DNA from: Phallusia fumigata
Taxonomy: Eukaryota > Chordata > Ascidiacea > Phlebobranchia > Ascidiidae
DNA: 35,725 nucleotides
Direction of reading: 5' to 3'
Assembly: GCA_008931825.1 (NCBI GenBank)
Contig: QXVZ01027850.1
Location: 1-35,725, forward strand
Under the pieces are notes generated by a model. That model had not been told where the DNA came from. It did no database searches and was given only the letters and a program-made list of their open reading frames with translations. The position numbers and the translations under genes are program-made. Below, piece after piece: positions 1-9,683 of the stretch. Position 1 is the first letter of the stretch. Every line of letters starts with the position of its first letter.

Positions 1-1595
1 TCTAGCTGCGTGGCCCATTTGCAAACTGCTGTATAGCCCACTGGCGGAGAAACACTGGGTTAGTGCAATCACTTTGCGTTGGGAAGGTCTTTGGTTTAAC
101 CCCCGCTTTCACTGCGTAGTATTCAGGTGTGCCTACGCAAAAACTGAAACAGTAGTGATCCAGCCCAGATTAATGTCGTTTACTTGAAAAGTAAAGTCGC
201 CAGGATGATGGAAGTAAGCCAAACGTTGGTCCCGTCTATTGTATTTGTCTTTAAGTTATCGAGAAATTAACCTATTTACAAACGACAAAATATAGATTCC
301 GTTCACTAACCTGTACCAACGAAGACTTGCCCATTGTGTGTGCGTGACATAAAAGTCTTCGTCGCTTTCCCGACATTTGATCCCACGATGGTGATGAAAT
401 ATCCCTACCACCAAAGAACACAGACATCGGTCACAAGCTAACAACTGCTAATTAACGTTACAATGCTATATGATGCAAATCCCCAGCATTTGTTGTCTGT
501 CAGCACCTGAGAGATTTGCTTGCGTTGGCTCGTACCAACTGAGATGCCATACCGCAGGTTCGAGTCTTGGATATTCGAAACCCACTGCAACCGAATCCAC
601 ATTTATTTTATGTTCAAAACAGAACCGGATGTTTATTGTGCCTTGAAATGCCGAATAGGTTTTGTTTTTGAATGTGAGACTACAAATTTAGCTTTTATGT
701 TAAGGTTATGGTTTGCTATATTTACTGAAATGCTGAATTCGGTAAAAAAAAATTATCGTTCAAAACATATCATATGGATAATACAATTATTATCTAAAAT
801 GTGGATTTATCAGTAAAAAACTACTGAAATACTTTCCAATTTTCGCTGCGAACACCCCTATATAATACGCCAATAAAGTTTAAGCCAGATGTTTTGTACG
901 TTCCTGGTTGCAAGCCACACGGCCCACAACGTAACATGCGCCCTTTGCCTTTGCATGTAAAATTCCGTGACCCTAAAACAGGCGTTTTCTTACATTTTAC
1001 GGTTATAGGTGCGCGATCGCATGTGTTTATGTTTATCGCCTCACTACCTATTTGTTGTTACCAAAATCAACACAGGAAGCAATTCTGCGAATTGCATTGT
1101 ACGTTGTAACCGCGTCATGCGTGTTTTTGTCTGCCTCTGAATTTGCATCGCGAACTGCCAGCTACCACAACCGGTTCCATATTGTACTTACTTGATACGG
1201 GGCTGGAGGCCGGGTTGTTCTGTGTAGTTCTGAAAACATGTATGTGCATGATAGCTTATTACATTCCTTGAGCTGATACAAAATGTGTTACTTTCCAAAA
1301 GCGACAGGAAACAGTGGCGTCCAAATAATTGTAAAATGAGTTTGACGGCCTAAACTACTTTATGCAATTTTGTAATGATCCATCCTAGTTCCCTTTTTTC
1401 TGGAAATTTCCGATTCTGAAAGGCCAACTAGGCTGTAACTGTCGAAACTAAAAGGTTGCTCCACACATACGATTGCACAGGATAGCCCGGGAAATGGGTT
1501 GGTACAAATACCCTACTCTTTCCTTTGCAAATCCACAAAATCATTTTTAGAGTGTCACAATGTTGGTTGTGAATACCGCCCAAACAAAACGCTAC
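1..1595. other. Probable TTC13 intron 11, no exon recognised
   Basis: I searched the minus strand for the next conserved TTC13 segments (around MQYETPGFLPNKR and QWRDMFDIAVKWRR) and saw nothing like them. Open frames at 256-444 and 520-816 have no recognisable similarity and are within chance for this base composition. A B-box-like GGTTCGAGTC with a four-pair stem lies at 557-566, possibly a decayed tRNA-derived element. Confidence 0.4.
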
Positions 1596-1714
1596 CTGAA
1601 CACTAAACACGACTTCGTAAGACCAGTTCTCCTTGAACCCCGCCGGAAGGTCGTGGTCGGGGGTGAAATCCTGTACGTCTGTGTCGAGATGAGAATGAAC
1701 GTAACGGCACCATT
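1596..1714 (-). CDS. TTC13: TTC13 exon 11 (last exon visible)
   Basis: Acceptor actctttcag, donor CAG|gtagcg. Encodes WCRYVHSHLDTDVQDF, then DHDLPAGFKENWSYE. The vertebrate protein has YSRYLHAHLDTPLTEY, then DVDLPGSFKDHWAKN. Ends in phase 0; the next exon must lie left of this one but was not recognised before the window edge. Confidence 0.9.
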
Positions 1715-4700
1715 CTGAAAGAGTTTTATGGAGTTTGAGGTGTGTGTCGGGGTGAGCTATGTGGAGACAAACATAACGTTGTTGGCAGCAAAAAGATGTA
1801 ATGTCAACAGCCAGTGGTACGAAAATTACGGGAACTGTAAGGTTTATGCAAAACAACTATCATCACAAAACAACACTACGTTTGTTTACCTCGCAGGAAC
1901 ATGGTAGTCGGGCATATGTACTGTCCTTTAGGCTGCTGAACCGGTCGCTCTGTTGTAGCCTATACAAAATATATTTAGCTTATGAAACAATGGCTACAAA
2001 CCACTTGATGCAAATATATAAAATCACATTGCGGAGTGTAGTAGGCGTTTGGTGACAAAGGTATGCTGCGTTTTTTAAGTAAAGAACTAAATTGCATACC
2101 TTGGTCATTTCTTTGATAGCAGGGTAGAACTGCCCCATTCCAGCATAACATGCTCCTTTCATAAACTTACACATCTCATTGAATGGGTCGAGGGTCGCAC
2201 AAGTCTGTGAATAAAACAAAGTTGTGTAGTGTAACTTTAGTTTAATTTTATCCTATTTTGTTGAGTTTGCTGTGTTGCAGCTTCCAGGCATTTTTAAAAT
2301 CATCAGATAGAATTTTGATAAATACTATCATAGTTGGCAATAACAATACGAGGAACATTTTAGAACATTTAAATTCCTAAACTTTTAGGGATGGGCCCCC
2401 TTAAAGTTATTTATTAGATCTACGATGCTCCCCGTCACCGAATCAAGAAATACAAAATAAAACATATCTTTTTTCCATTCTCTTATCGATGGGAAGGATG
2501 AAGTAGTATTTCAGTTTCTGGGGGATCAATCACCTTAACTGGAAAGCCCTCAGGTCTACAATATATATACCCACCCTAAATGCATCCAGAGCCTCTTGTA
2601 GCCTTCCTGTGTTGTATAGCAGCGTTGCTTTTCTCTGGTACAAAACTGAATTGGTTTGGTCATGTGTTATTGCCTTGCTGTAGTAATCAATCGCAAGCTG
2701 AAAATTTCCAACTTCCCTGAAATCCAATACAGTATACATTTATCTGTAAGGTAAGCACCTGGAGGAAATTATGCCATTTAGTGTAAATTTGGATTTGTCA
2801 TGTTAGTTAAGAAAAACTCAGATCAAGTCTATTGCAACTTGACAAAGTCGTCGCACACTTAACTGAAGTTAAGTCAGTAAATCCATGGCGAAGGCAGAAC
2901 GGTTATCGACTGCAAATTAAGTCAACTACTGCAAGTGCAAACACTCAGACACAAATCAACTACAGCAAAGACTCAGACTTGATTCATGTCATGTACTACA
3001 AAGTCTGGGACAGTGTTTCTTATCCCTTTTATATTGGCCAATGTGCAGCTCGGTATATCAAAGTGCTTACTTCGATCGATAACAACAATAAAAAAAAACA
3101 TATTTTATCAGCATTAAAACTCGCTTGATCAGTATCAAGTAAAAAAAATTGAGCCATGATGTGCAAACATTTTTACAAACTACTCTGATTATTCAAAAAC
3201 ATATGAGAAAAAATTTTATTGTTGTTGTATTCCGTTTTTTCCTGCATAATTTTTCTCTTAGCACACACCCAGGTAGAGAACCACATATCTAGGACCTGAC
3301 TGGCACAGTAGACACTGCAGTCAAATATATGACTGAGAAAGTTGTGTCCATTCACCTGTATGTTTGTGCAAGACTTTGCATCACTTCTCCATGGTCTGGT
3401 TTCAGAGCAAGGATTGATTTAAAAATTGTGATAGCCTCGTCGAACTGTCGCATGTTGTACAAGCAAGTTGTTAGATAATGCATTGCTGTTATCTGATGGG
3501 GCTGAAGCCTAAGGGATTCTTGTAAATCCTTGTAAGCCTCCTGGTACCTCTGATCAAAATAAAAAACAAAAATGAAATTCGCTGATTGTGCTATGCTGCA
3601 AACGCGATACTATTATGAGGAACAGGGAGAGGTGTTGTTTGTTTAGAACTACATACACAAGCAGACTAGGAAACTATGGCACATGGTCCAAGCATTCAGT
3701 ACAAAAATTCATGCTATCCTGTTCAAATGAATACAGATATTAGGTGAACTGCAATACAAAATAAGTTTTTGACCAGCTCCGGCTTAAGAGTTGTGTATTA
3801 TAAAATTTACATTTTTTTTCTACCTCTAAAAAGACAAGACTAATTCCTCTCATCAAGTACATTCTGTATGATGGTGATATTTTTATTGCTTCTGTGTAGT
3901 CATCCAATGCATGTGCATATTGCCCAAGTGAAGAGAATGCCTAAAATAACAAAATAGAAAAATTGGAAATAAAACAAATTATTCTGGTCATCACTAAAGA
4001 TAAAGCAAACATCCCAGTGACAATGTGGCCTTACATCTGCTCTTGTTTCATAAATTTGCAAAGTATCTTCGCTTCTTGCAGCATGAAGAGCCTTGGTGAA
4101 ATCAGAAAGTGCATGGGCAGCATAGGTTGGATCCTCCAGGCCCAGTTTGGCATAGGACATTCCCCTTCCATAGTAAAAGGCAGCACAAGAACTATCGCCT
4201 TGTTTCTAAACACAATGGTGATTTACATTTAATAACAGCCTGTATGCATCAGTGTGCTGTCTATACCTCAGCAATTAGTCATGTCAAGTCATTTACCCAG
4301 TAAGTCGGAATTTAATATTTGTGTGTTTTGTACAAAGCGATGAAAAAATAGGTTAGCATAAAATTTGGCAATTGCACAAATATCAGGTGTGAGGTGTTAA
4401 CCACTTGTTGCGCCATAATGTTTAACTTGAGTTAAGTTGTCTTTTACCAACAGTCACTAAATTCTTTCAGAAAAGCAGGACTTCGAGCTGGGACTAGAGT
4501 CAGTGCACAATTTGAAAAGTTGTTTGAACATAAAAAATTATTACCTTTATTACTTCGGAGTAATGATCAACAGCAACATCAGGATAGTTGCTTTTTAAGA
4601 GCACAACTCCAATACCTACAAATCAAATTAGAGAGTATAAATTGTATTTGACATTTCACTAGATACAACGCACAAAAACAAAAGGCAGACTTCGTCCTAT

Positions 4701-6045
4701 TTCCATTTTGCAAAACTCTGATGACACAAAAATACTGTTAACATGATATTGCACAACTACAAGCATGTAAACATAAATATACCACAAAATTGCTCGTGAA
4801 GTACACCTAAACAAGTTCATTGCCAAGCAACAAATACATAAACATATACCTACTCATTTGCAAAGTGTCCTTTTTGCTGTCACAAACCATTGGGACCATG
4901 TGTCTGTCCATAACTTGGTTAGCATATTGCTAGAATGCAGAAAGACACATCAGAAAGATATAATTACCTTTTTGCAGCAAACTTGCCAGCCACAACAAAC
5001 CTCAATCTTTTTGTAGTCCAAATCTTCTGGTGAGCATGAGTTAATTATTGGACCATTAACTTGATTTTGACATGAAACAGGAAGATCTTTACATAGATTT
5101 GTGTGAAGTTCCCACTCCAGGCCTGGTAAATAAATTTTGGTTAAACATTACATTTTACTTCTCCAGCTAAAGTTTAGGACTAAAAACATCAAAAAAAATT
5201 AGAACAAAAACTCTTGACCATGTAACACCACCCACAGATTTGTCACTGATGAATAAGATTAATCACATTGTAAATTTGTCAACATTTTATGTCGTTAACC
5301 AGGATATGATGTTATCCTGACTTTGTATCAACATGAAACAAGTTGTTGTTGACATGTTTCAATCACATGTTTGAGAAGTTACAACAAGGTAACTCTTTAC
5401 AGTATGCAGTTGTATGTCGCTGCTTTCAATAAAGTTAATACTGGCTGCCCTAATATTGAAATTTAACAATAATAAAGTTGACTATTATGTAATTTAAAGA
5501 ACACCAATGGAAAGTTTGCAACAAACAAACCAAAAACATCACTTCCACAAACAGGTGTTATTAGAAATGTAAACTAAATTGACTGCGCTTGTTGCTGAAA
5601 ACAGTTTTTAGCATCTTGCTGTTGTATTATGATGCAAAAAATCCTTATAAATAGTTCAGTTATTTTTTTCAATTTTCTCCTTTTAGTGCTTTGTTGTGTT
5701 TTGTACAGAACAAGGGTTCAAGCAACAATAGTCATGAATCCTACACAAATCATCCTGGGCTTCAAAATGTTGGTATCAATGAAGCAGAGCATAAAGTGCT
5801 ATCATTTCAAATCCAATTACAGATGTAAATCAAAACAGTCCACTTAAGTTTCAAAGCATTATTCAGTATACTTAGTGGCCGTTGGATATGCACAGATCAC
5901 CTTTTTCAATGTCGCAGTCTTTTGAAGTTGATCCAAAATCACAGATTGTCACTTCTGCCAGTGTTTCAGTAGCACAGGAACATGATAGTGTTACGGTCGT
6001 ATACAGCCACAACAGGACAGAAATCTGGTGCTTCTTTAGACTCAT
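1596..6045 (-). CDS. TTC13: TTC13-like tetratricopeptide-repeat protein, 5' half (11 exons, 3' end beyond left edge)
   Basis: Eleven exons on the minus strand splice with matching phases into 435 codons, about half the length of vertebrate TTC13 (roughly 860 aa, from memory). The start is the first ATG (6045-6043) after an in-frame TAG 36 nt upstream, and is followed by a hydrophobic signal-peptide-like stretch (residues 8-25). Residues 26-110 are Cys-containing and poorly conserved. From about residue 112 to 382 there are seven to eight consecutive TPR units; the typical Gly-8, Ala-20 and Pro-32 positions are visible, for example SSLGQYAHALDDYTEAIKIS. The stretch NEMCKFMKGACYAGMGQFY and the later RYVHSHLDT...DLPAGFK...W segment match TTC13 at equivalent places, which fixes the orthology better than the TPRs alone. 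TTC13 is little studied; a secretory-pathway role is inferred from the signal peptide. The C-terminal half was not found in 1-1595. Confidence 0.92.
1890..1932 (-). CDS. TTC13: TTC13 exon 10 (43-nt microexon)
   Basis: Only 43 nt. Acceptor ggttcagcag (tandem CAGCAG), donor GAG|gtaaac. Encodes PKGQYICPTTMFLR plus one base, and joins exon 11 to read FLREWCRYVHSHLDT, matching vertebrate YLREYSRYLHAHLDT across the junction. Without this exon the phases of exons 9 and 11 do not fit. Confidence 0.85.
2100..2204 (-). CDS. TTC13: TTC13 exon 9 (diagnostic last TPR)
   Basis: 35 codons, phase 0 at both ends, acceptor ttattcacag, donor AAG|gtatgc. Encodes LDPFNEMCKFMKGACYAGMG followed by QFYPAIKEMTK. This is the best TTC13 match in the window: the vertebrate protein has LEPYNEVCQYMKGLSHVAMG followed by QFYEGIKAQTK. 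Confidence 0.95.
2575..2716 (-). CDS. TTC13: TTC13 exon 8 (TPR 6-7)
   Basis: Acceptor ggatttcag, donor AGG|gtgggt. Encodes EVGNFQLAIDYYSKAI and LLYNTGRLQEALDAFR. Vertebrate TTC13 has ELGNFEAATESFQKAL and MLYHHGSLQEALKNFK. Ends in phase 0. Confidence 0.92.
3356..3549 (-). CDS. TTC13: TTC13 exon 7 (TPR 4-6)
   Basis: 64 codons plus 2 nt. Acceptor ttttgatcag, donor CAG|gtgaat. Encodes YQEAYKDLQESLRLQP, then NMRQFDEAITIFKSILALKP and MQSLAQTY, matching vertebrate YATAHEDFQQSLELN and the following two TPRs. Phase 2 is completed by the first base of exon 8 to give Arg. Confidence 0.92.
3824..3940 (-). CDS. TTC13: TTC13 exon 6 (TPR 3-4)
   Basis: 39 codons, phase 0 at both ends, acceptor gttattttag, donor GAG|gtagaa. 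Encodes AFSSLGQYAHALDDYTEAIK, then the next TPR helix RMYLMRGISLVFLE, matching vertebrate LSPLGRINEAVNDLTKAIQ and RLYRHRGTLYFISE. Confidence 0.92.
4035..4205 (-). CDS. TTC13: TTC13 exon 5 (TPR 2)
   Basis: 57 codons, phase 0 at both ends, acceptor tgtttag and donor GAT|gtaagg. Contains FYYGRGMSYAKLGLEDP followed by HALSDFTKAL and QIYETRAD. Vertebrate TTC13 has IYGRGIAYGKKGLHD, then ALFELSRVI and VFEQRAE at equivalent places. Confidence 0.92.
4545..4615 (-). CDS. TTC13: TTC13 exon 4 (first TPR)
   Basis: Acceptor tttgtag, donor AAG|gtaata. Encodes IGVVLLKSNYPDVAVDHYSE and VIK, a helix-turn-helix half of the first TPR, matching vertebrate AYVLIGSGLYDEAIRHFS at the same spacing. Ends in phase 0. 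Confidence 0.85.
4854..4929 (-). CDS. TTC13: TTC13 exon 3
   Basis: Acceptor ttctag precedes QYANQVMDRHMVPMVCDSKK. The donor was set at ATGA|gtaggt (4854), not at the nearby gtatat (after 4850), because only the former keeps exon 4 open; the other choice reaches TGA after twelve codons. Joined residues LQMSIGVVLL align without gaps with vertebrate EELAIAYVLI. Confidence 0.78.
5001..5122 (-). CDS. TTC13: TTC13 exon 2 (two possible donors)
   Basis: Acceptor ttatttaccag precedes 5122; the 2-nt leading phase completes a Gly codon with exon 1. The product is LEWELHTNLCKDLPVSC onward, ending DYKKIE. The donor chosen is gtttgt after 5001, because KKIE joined to QYANQV lines up with vertebrate EKIL-SQAKSI. 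A second donor, gtaatt after 4968, is 33 nt further on in the same frame and fits the consensus better; it would add 11 residues including four Cys. Confidence 0.75.
5901..6045 (-). CDS. TTC13: TTC13 exon 1 (start codon, signal peptide)
   Basis: 48 codons plus 1 nt. ATG at 6045-6043, with a TAG in the same frame upstream and no other ATG between. Residues 8-25 are hydrophobic and end at a Cys/Ala-rich stretch suited to signal cleavage. The segment CDFGSTSKDCDIEK resembles the Cys/Asp-rich region after the vertebrate signal peptide. The donor gtgatc follows 5901; phase 1 matches exon 2. Confidence 0.85.
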
Positions 6046-6994
6046 CTTTAGGGCACGTTTTTCATCATATGTGGCGTTCTAACTTAACTCTCAAGGAGAC
6101 AAAATTCTCACTATACAATGACGACAAACCCTTTCCTTGCGATTGCGATTGTTTTCATGTTTTGTGTACTCAAGCGTGACAAACTACCGGCAAAATATAT
6201 TTTTAGAATTCATAGAAAATGTAGCAAATTTTAACAATTATTTTATCTACAGGTTCTGAGTAAACTGTGATCTAGGTAATTTGTGTTTGTATATGCTACT
6301 AAAATTACTTTTTTCTATAAAGTAAAACGCTTTTCATTTTACTAGGAAATTATAATAGCTTATTTTATCTAAATCAAAATCATTTTCATCATTTCTTCGG
6401 AAAGTTAGACCAAAATATCTGTCACAATAATCGCGTATGGGTATTGAATCATACTTTCTGACCAAAGAATTTGCAAAAATTACTTGTTTGTNACTAGGAA
6501 ATTATAATAGCTTATTTTATCTGAATCAAAATCATTTTCTTCATTTCTTCGGAAAGCTAGACCAAAATATCTGTCACAATAATCGCGTATGGATATTGAA
6601 TCATACTTTCTGACCAAAGAATTTGCAAAAATTACTTGTTTGTTAAACAAAACTCACTTAACCGTGACAACACTACGCGGCATAGAACCGCTTGAAATAA
6701 GCGACCGGTTCTGCACCATTGATGACGTCGATCCAACACACGTTGGTGATTATCAGGTGCAGCGATGCAAAAGTTTAGCTCTTAAAGTATATTGACGATT
6801 GTGCAAAAATAGAAATTATTGAAGAAATAACCAGTTAACAAATGTCTGTTGCCTCTTTGGTATGCTGAAGCACAATCTGTGCTTTGGTTTTTAGGCAAAT
6901 TTCATTGTAAAATAAAACATGTGTTATAAAGGAGTTTATTTGTTTTCGGCAGAACATTTGGATTTTAAATCTGGGATAAAATAAGATAAGAAAC
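6046..6994. promoter_or_regulatory. Divergent intergenic region between TTC13 and DDOST
   Basis: The start codons of TTC13 (minus) and DDOST (plus) face away from each other, 949 bp apart as assembled and about 800 bp after removing a 151-bp duplicated contig overlap (6341-6491 against 6493-6643). The region must hold both 5' UTRs and both promoters. It is AT-rich. I saw no clear TATA box at a sensible distance from either start. A shared promoter is inference. Confidence 0.6.
6341..6643. repeat. Direct duplication around N6492 (unmerged contig overlap)
   Basis: Bases 6341-6491 recur as 6493-6643 with four substitutions in 151 bp and no indels, and the junction is exactly the single N. This is the expected look of two overlapping contig ends, probably different haplotypes, placed end to end instead of merged. 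Confidence 0.9.
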
Positions 6995-7127
6995 ATGCGA
7001 TCATTTTTAATTTTGCTTCTGGTCAACATTTGCCTGGTTTTTGCCAAAGTTGGAAAGAAGACCCTGGTTTTATATGACAACTCTGACATCAAGACAACAC
7101 ACTCAATTTACTTCAAATCGTTAGCAG
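6995..7127 (+). CDS. DDOST: DDOST exon 1 (signal peptide)
   Basis: ATG at 6995, then a 17-residue hydrophobic leader and [20 protein letters not shown]. Donor GCAG|gtattt after 7127. 44 codons plus 1 nt; the phase fits exon 2, giving SLADRGFDL (vertebrate SLKDRGFEL). The last part of this exon is repeated after N7156. Confidence 0.95.
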
Positions 7128-9639
7128 GTATTTTGTATTCAGCATACATGTGTACNCAAAGTTGGAAAGAAGACCCTGGTTTTATATGACAACTCTGACA
7201 TCAAGACAACACACTCAATTTACTTCAAATCGTTAGCAGGTATTTTGTATTCAGCATACATGTGTACGAAGGACATTTTTTGTTTCTGCTTACCTATTAA
7301 ATTTGTACTGTTCATTTCTAGATCGTGGCTTTGATTTGACATATAAGTCTGCTGATGATGCCAGTCTGGAACTTATCAAATATGGAGTTCATGTTTATGA
7401 TAACCTAATCATTTTCTCACCATCAGTTGAAGGTATGGATAGAAACTTAACAGAACCAAAAGGGTACAAATACCAGTGGTAATCAGCCTAATGAAATGGA
7501 TTCCACAGATTTTGGTGGAAGCATAAAAGTGTCCACAATTACTGAGTTCATTGATGGTGGAGGCAATGTTCTTGTTGCTGCGGATTCAAGCATTGGAGAT
7601 CCAATTCGGGAACTTGGTTCTGAATGTGGAGTTGAATTTGATGAAGAGAAAACTGCAGTCATCGACCATCACAACTTCGACACAAGTGATCGTGGTTCCC
7701 ACACCAAACTGGTCATTGACCCAAAAACTCTAATCAAGTCAGAAAATGTTGTAGGCAACCCCAAAGCCCCCATATTGTACAAGGGAGTGGGGTAAGTTTA
7801 AAATCCATTTTATGTGAACTAATGTGGTCTAGCTGTTAATGGATCTTATTATTGCAGTATGGTTCTTGATCAAGAGAATCCTCTAATTCTTGGCATTATG
7901 AAAGGATCACCCACATGCTATTCATACTTTCCTGATGACAAAATTGACCAGTATCCACTTGGTGTTGGTACCAGCACCGTCCTTGTTGCTGGGCTTCAGG
8001 TGTGATAACTTTTCTATGTTTCAGACATGTAAATGTGTGCAACCATTCTTAGATTGAGGCTTTTCATTTTTTTAACAATCTTGTTTATGCTTGGTATGTG
8101 CAAGAGCAAGTGTCCTCACAAAAGAACACCCTGAAATAGGCTTTGATCTATTATGTACAAAATTTTAGGCCAGAAACAATGCACGGATTGTATTCAGTGG
8201 TTCGCTTCAGATGTTTAGTGACGACTTTTTGACATCAGGTGGAAAACACATGGCTGATGGCTCCAAGGCGTAAGTCATAAAACTCAATGTTTTCATAGGT
8301 TTTTAGATAAAAGGTTGTTACATTTCTTTGATTTCAATGTGCAGTTTCTCCAAATCTGGAAATGAAGACTTGGTGAATTCACTTAGCAAGTGGGTCTTCC
8401 AGGAGGTTGGAGTTTTGAGAACGGGCAAAGTCATTCATCATAAAGTGGGAGAAGCAAGTGCACCAGAGGCTTACACTATTTTGGAGAATGTGGTAAGATC
8501 GCTAGCTGAATGTTAAGTAGAGTAAGCATTTAAAAAATAAAATTGTACCCAGCATGGTAAACTAACCAGAAACAGTTTGTCCTATTACAAAGTGAAATAT
8601 TTTGTAAACAACCAACACAAGAAAATCCTTGTCAACAAAAGTCATAAGCTCATTTCCTGTGAGTTTAAGTCATGTACAATGACTGTATCTTTAATGTTCT
8701 GCTGGTATTGCTATGATATTTTTTGCAAAGTCATCACATATTGTATTCCCTTGTTAATAATCTTTTGCTTCTTAAGATTAGCTTCACTTTGTACAAGGCA
8801 GGTTGAATTTCTCCACAAAATAGCATGAAACATGTAGTTCAGTCTATTGCTTGTACAACAGACAAATATATGTAAGCTTAATAGCCTATTGCCTTCGCAG
8901 CACTACAGCATCGTCATTGAAGAGCGCACAGAATCAGGAAAGTGGATTCCATATAAGGGGAATGACGTACAGATGGAGTTTGTAAGGATCGATCCATTTG
9001 TTCGTCTTCCTCTCAAGCTGAACCCGAAGAGCGGTGCTTTTGAAATCGATTTCATTTTACCAGATGTGTATGGTGTGTTTCAATTCAAGATCGACTATAC
9101 AAGACTGGGATACACTTTCCTTACAAGCGCAACTCAGGTAAGCTTAACATGAAGAGTTTAACCAAACACATTTTGAAGCCATTTTTTAACAACGATTTGT
9201 TACCCTTGGTTTATCTTAAACAACAGTTAACTGCAAATTGATGTTTTTCTGTTTTAACGAACAAACTAAAATAAGCCTATGTACATTATGTTTAATCTAT
9301 GATTTCAAAAACACAATTTCTCTTGAGTTTTAATATAGAAAGGGTGTCTATTTCATGGAATCTAGGAACCTTGTAATCCTATTGCAATACACCTACAAGA
9401 AATTTACTTCAATTTACAGCAACAACAACAGCTGCACCAAATACATTTTGTGATTTAATTTTTAACCTTCCCGTTTTTCTCAGGTGTCAGTGCGACCACT
9501 CCAGCACACACAATACGAGCGTTTCATCCCGTCAGCCTATCCTTACTATGCCAGTGCGTTCAGCATGATGTTCGGGGTCTTCGTATTCTCGCTATTCTTT
9601 CTCTATCACGGCAACGACAAGAAGGCAAAGAGCGAGTAA
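6995..9639 (+). CDS. DDOST: DDOST, 48-kDa oligosaccharyltransferase subunit (OST48/Wbp1), complete, 8 exons
   Basis: Eight exons splice in phase to 436 codons plus stop, close to vertebrate DDOST without its longer leader. DDOST is a non-catalytic subunit of the ER oligosaccharyltransferase, which moves the lipid-linked glycan to Asn in nascent proteins. Residues 1-17 are a signal peptide ([17 protein letters not shown]). The lumenal part carries family hallmarks: [36 protein letters not shown] and [11 protein letters not shown]. Residues 386-406 hold the near-invariant [19 protein letters not shown]; one membrane helix (about 407-426) and a short lysine-rich cytosolic tail (DKKAKSE) follow. 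Exons are 6995-7127, 7322-7432, 7509-7791, 7858-7999, 8169-8269, 8345-8492, 8901-9137 and 9484-9639. All introns are GT-AG, 66-408 bp. A contig overlap duplicates part of exon 1. Confidence 0.97.
7045..7267 (+). repeat. Direct duplication around N7156 carrying part of DDOST exon 1
   Basis: Bases 7045-7155 recur at 7157-7267 without a difference I can see. The second copy includes 83 nt of exon 1 coding (7157-7239) and its donor site. Because the join is at the N, this is read as an unmerged contig overlap and not a duplicated exon. An automatic gene caller could wrongly include both copies. Confidence 0.93.
7322..7432 (+). CDS. DDOST: DDOST exon 2
   Basis: Acceptor tcatttctag, donor GAAG|gtatgg. 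Encodes [20 protein letters not shown], then [17 protein letters not shown], near-identical to vertebrate [20 protein letters not shown] and [12 protein letters not shown]. Phase 1 at both ends. Confidence 0.97.
7509..7791 (+). CDS. DDOST: DDOST exon 3
   Basis: Acceptor gattccacag, donor GG|gtaagt. Encodes [20 protein letters not shown], then [20 protein letters not shown] and [13 protein letters not shown], the most conserved block of the family. The intron upstream is only 76 bp. Confidence 0.97.
7858..7999 (+). CDS. DDOST: DDOST exon 4
   Basis: Acceptor ttattgcag, donor CAG|gtgtga. Encodes [20 protein letters not shown], then YSYFPDKI-like sequence (here YSYFPDDKI) and STVLVAGLQ. The preceding intron is 66 bp, the shortest in the window. 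Confidence 0.96.
8169..8269 (+). CDS. DDOST: DDOST exon 5
   Basis: Acceptor aaaattttag, donor GC|gtaagt. Encodes [20 protein letters not shown], matching vertebrate [20 protein letters not shown]. Ends in phase 2. Confidence 0.96.
8345..8492 (+). CDS. DDOST: DDOST exon 6
   Basis: Acceptor tcaatgtgcag, donor GTG|gtaaga. Encodes [20 protein letters not shown] and [13 protein letters not shown], matching vertebrate [20 protein letters not shown] and RVGETAPPNAYTV. Ends in phase 0. Confidence 0.96.
8901..9137 (+). CDS. DDOST: DDOST exon 7
   Basis: 79 codons, phase 0 at both ends. Acceptor gccttcgcag, donor CAG|gtaagc. Encodes [27 protein letters not shown] and [20 protein letters not shown], all family signatures. 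Confidence 0.97.
9484..9639 (+). CDS. DDOST: DDOST exon 8 (membrane anchor and stop)
   Basis: Acceptor cgtttttctcag. Encodes [20 protein letters not shown], a hydrophobic helix and the tail DKKAKSE, then TAA at 9637-9639. The lysine-rich tail is like those of ER-retained type I proteins. Confidence 0.97.
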   Translation: MSVRPLQHTQYERFIPSAYPYYASAFSMMFGVFVFSLFFLYHGNDKKAKSE

Positions 9640-9677
9640 CTCGCCCGAGTCCGGAGCTCGATTTCCGGAAAGTCCCT

Positions 9678-9683
9678 ATTAAA
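9678..9683 (+). terminator. Possible DDOST poly(A) signal (ATTAAA)
   Basis: ATTAAA lies 39 nt after the DDOST stop, in an A-rich stretch. It is the commonest variant of AATAAA and close enough for a short 3' UTR. No transcript evidence is available. Confidence 0.35.

Noticed and set aside
520..575. tRNA gene from A-box-like TGGCTCGTACC and B-box GGTTCGAGTC
   Set aside because: The boxes are about 31 bp apart, too close for a tRNA, and no acceptor stem or anticodon arm forms.
1428..1595. Continuation of the TTC13 exon 11 frame to 1428
   Set aside because: A good donor (gtagcg) follows 1596, and the residues beyond it do not resemble TTC13.
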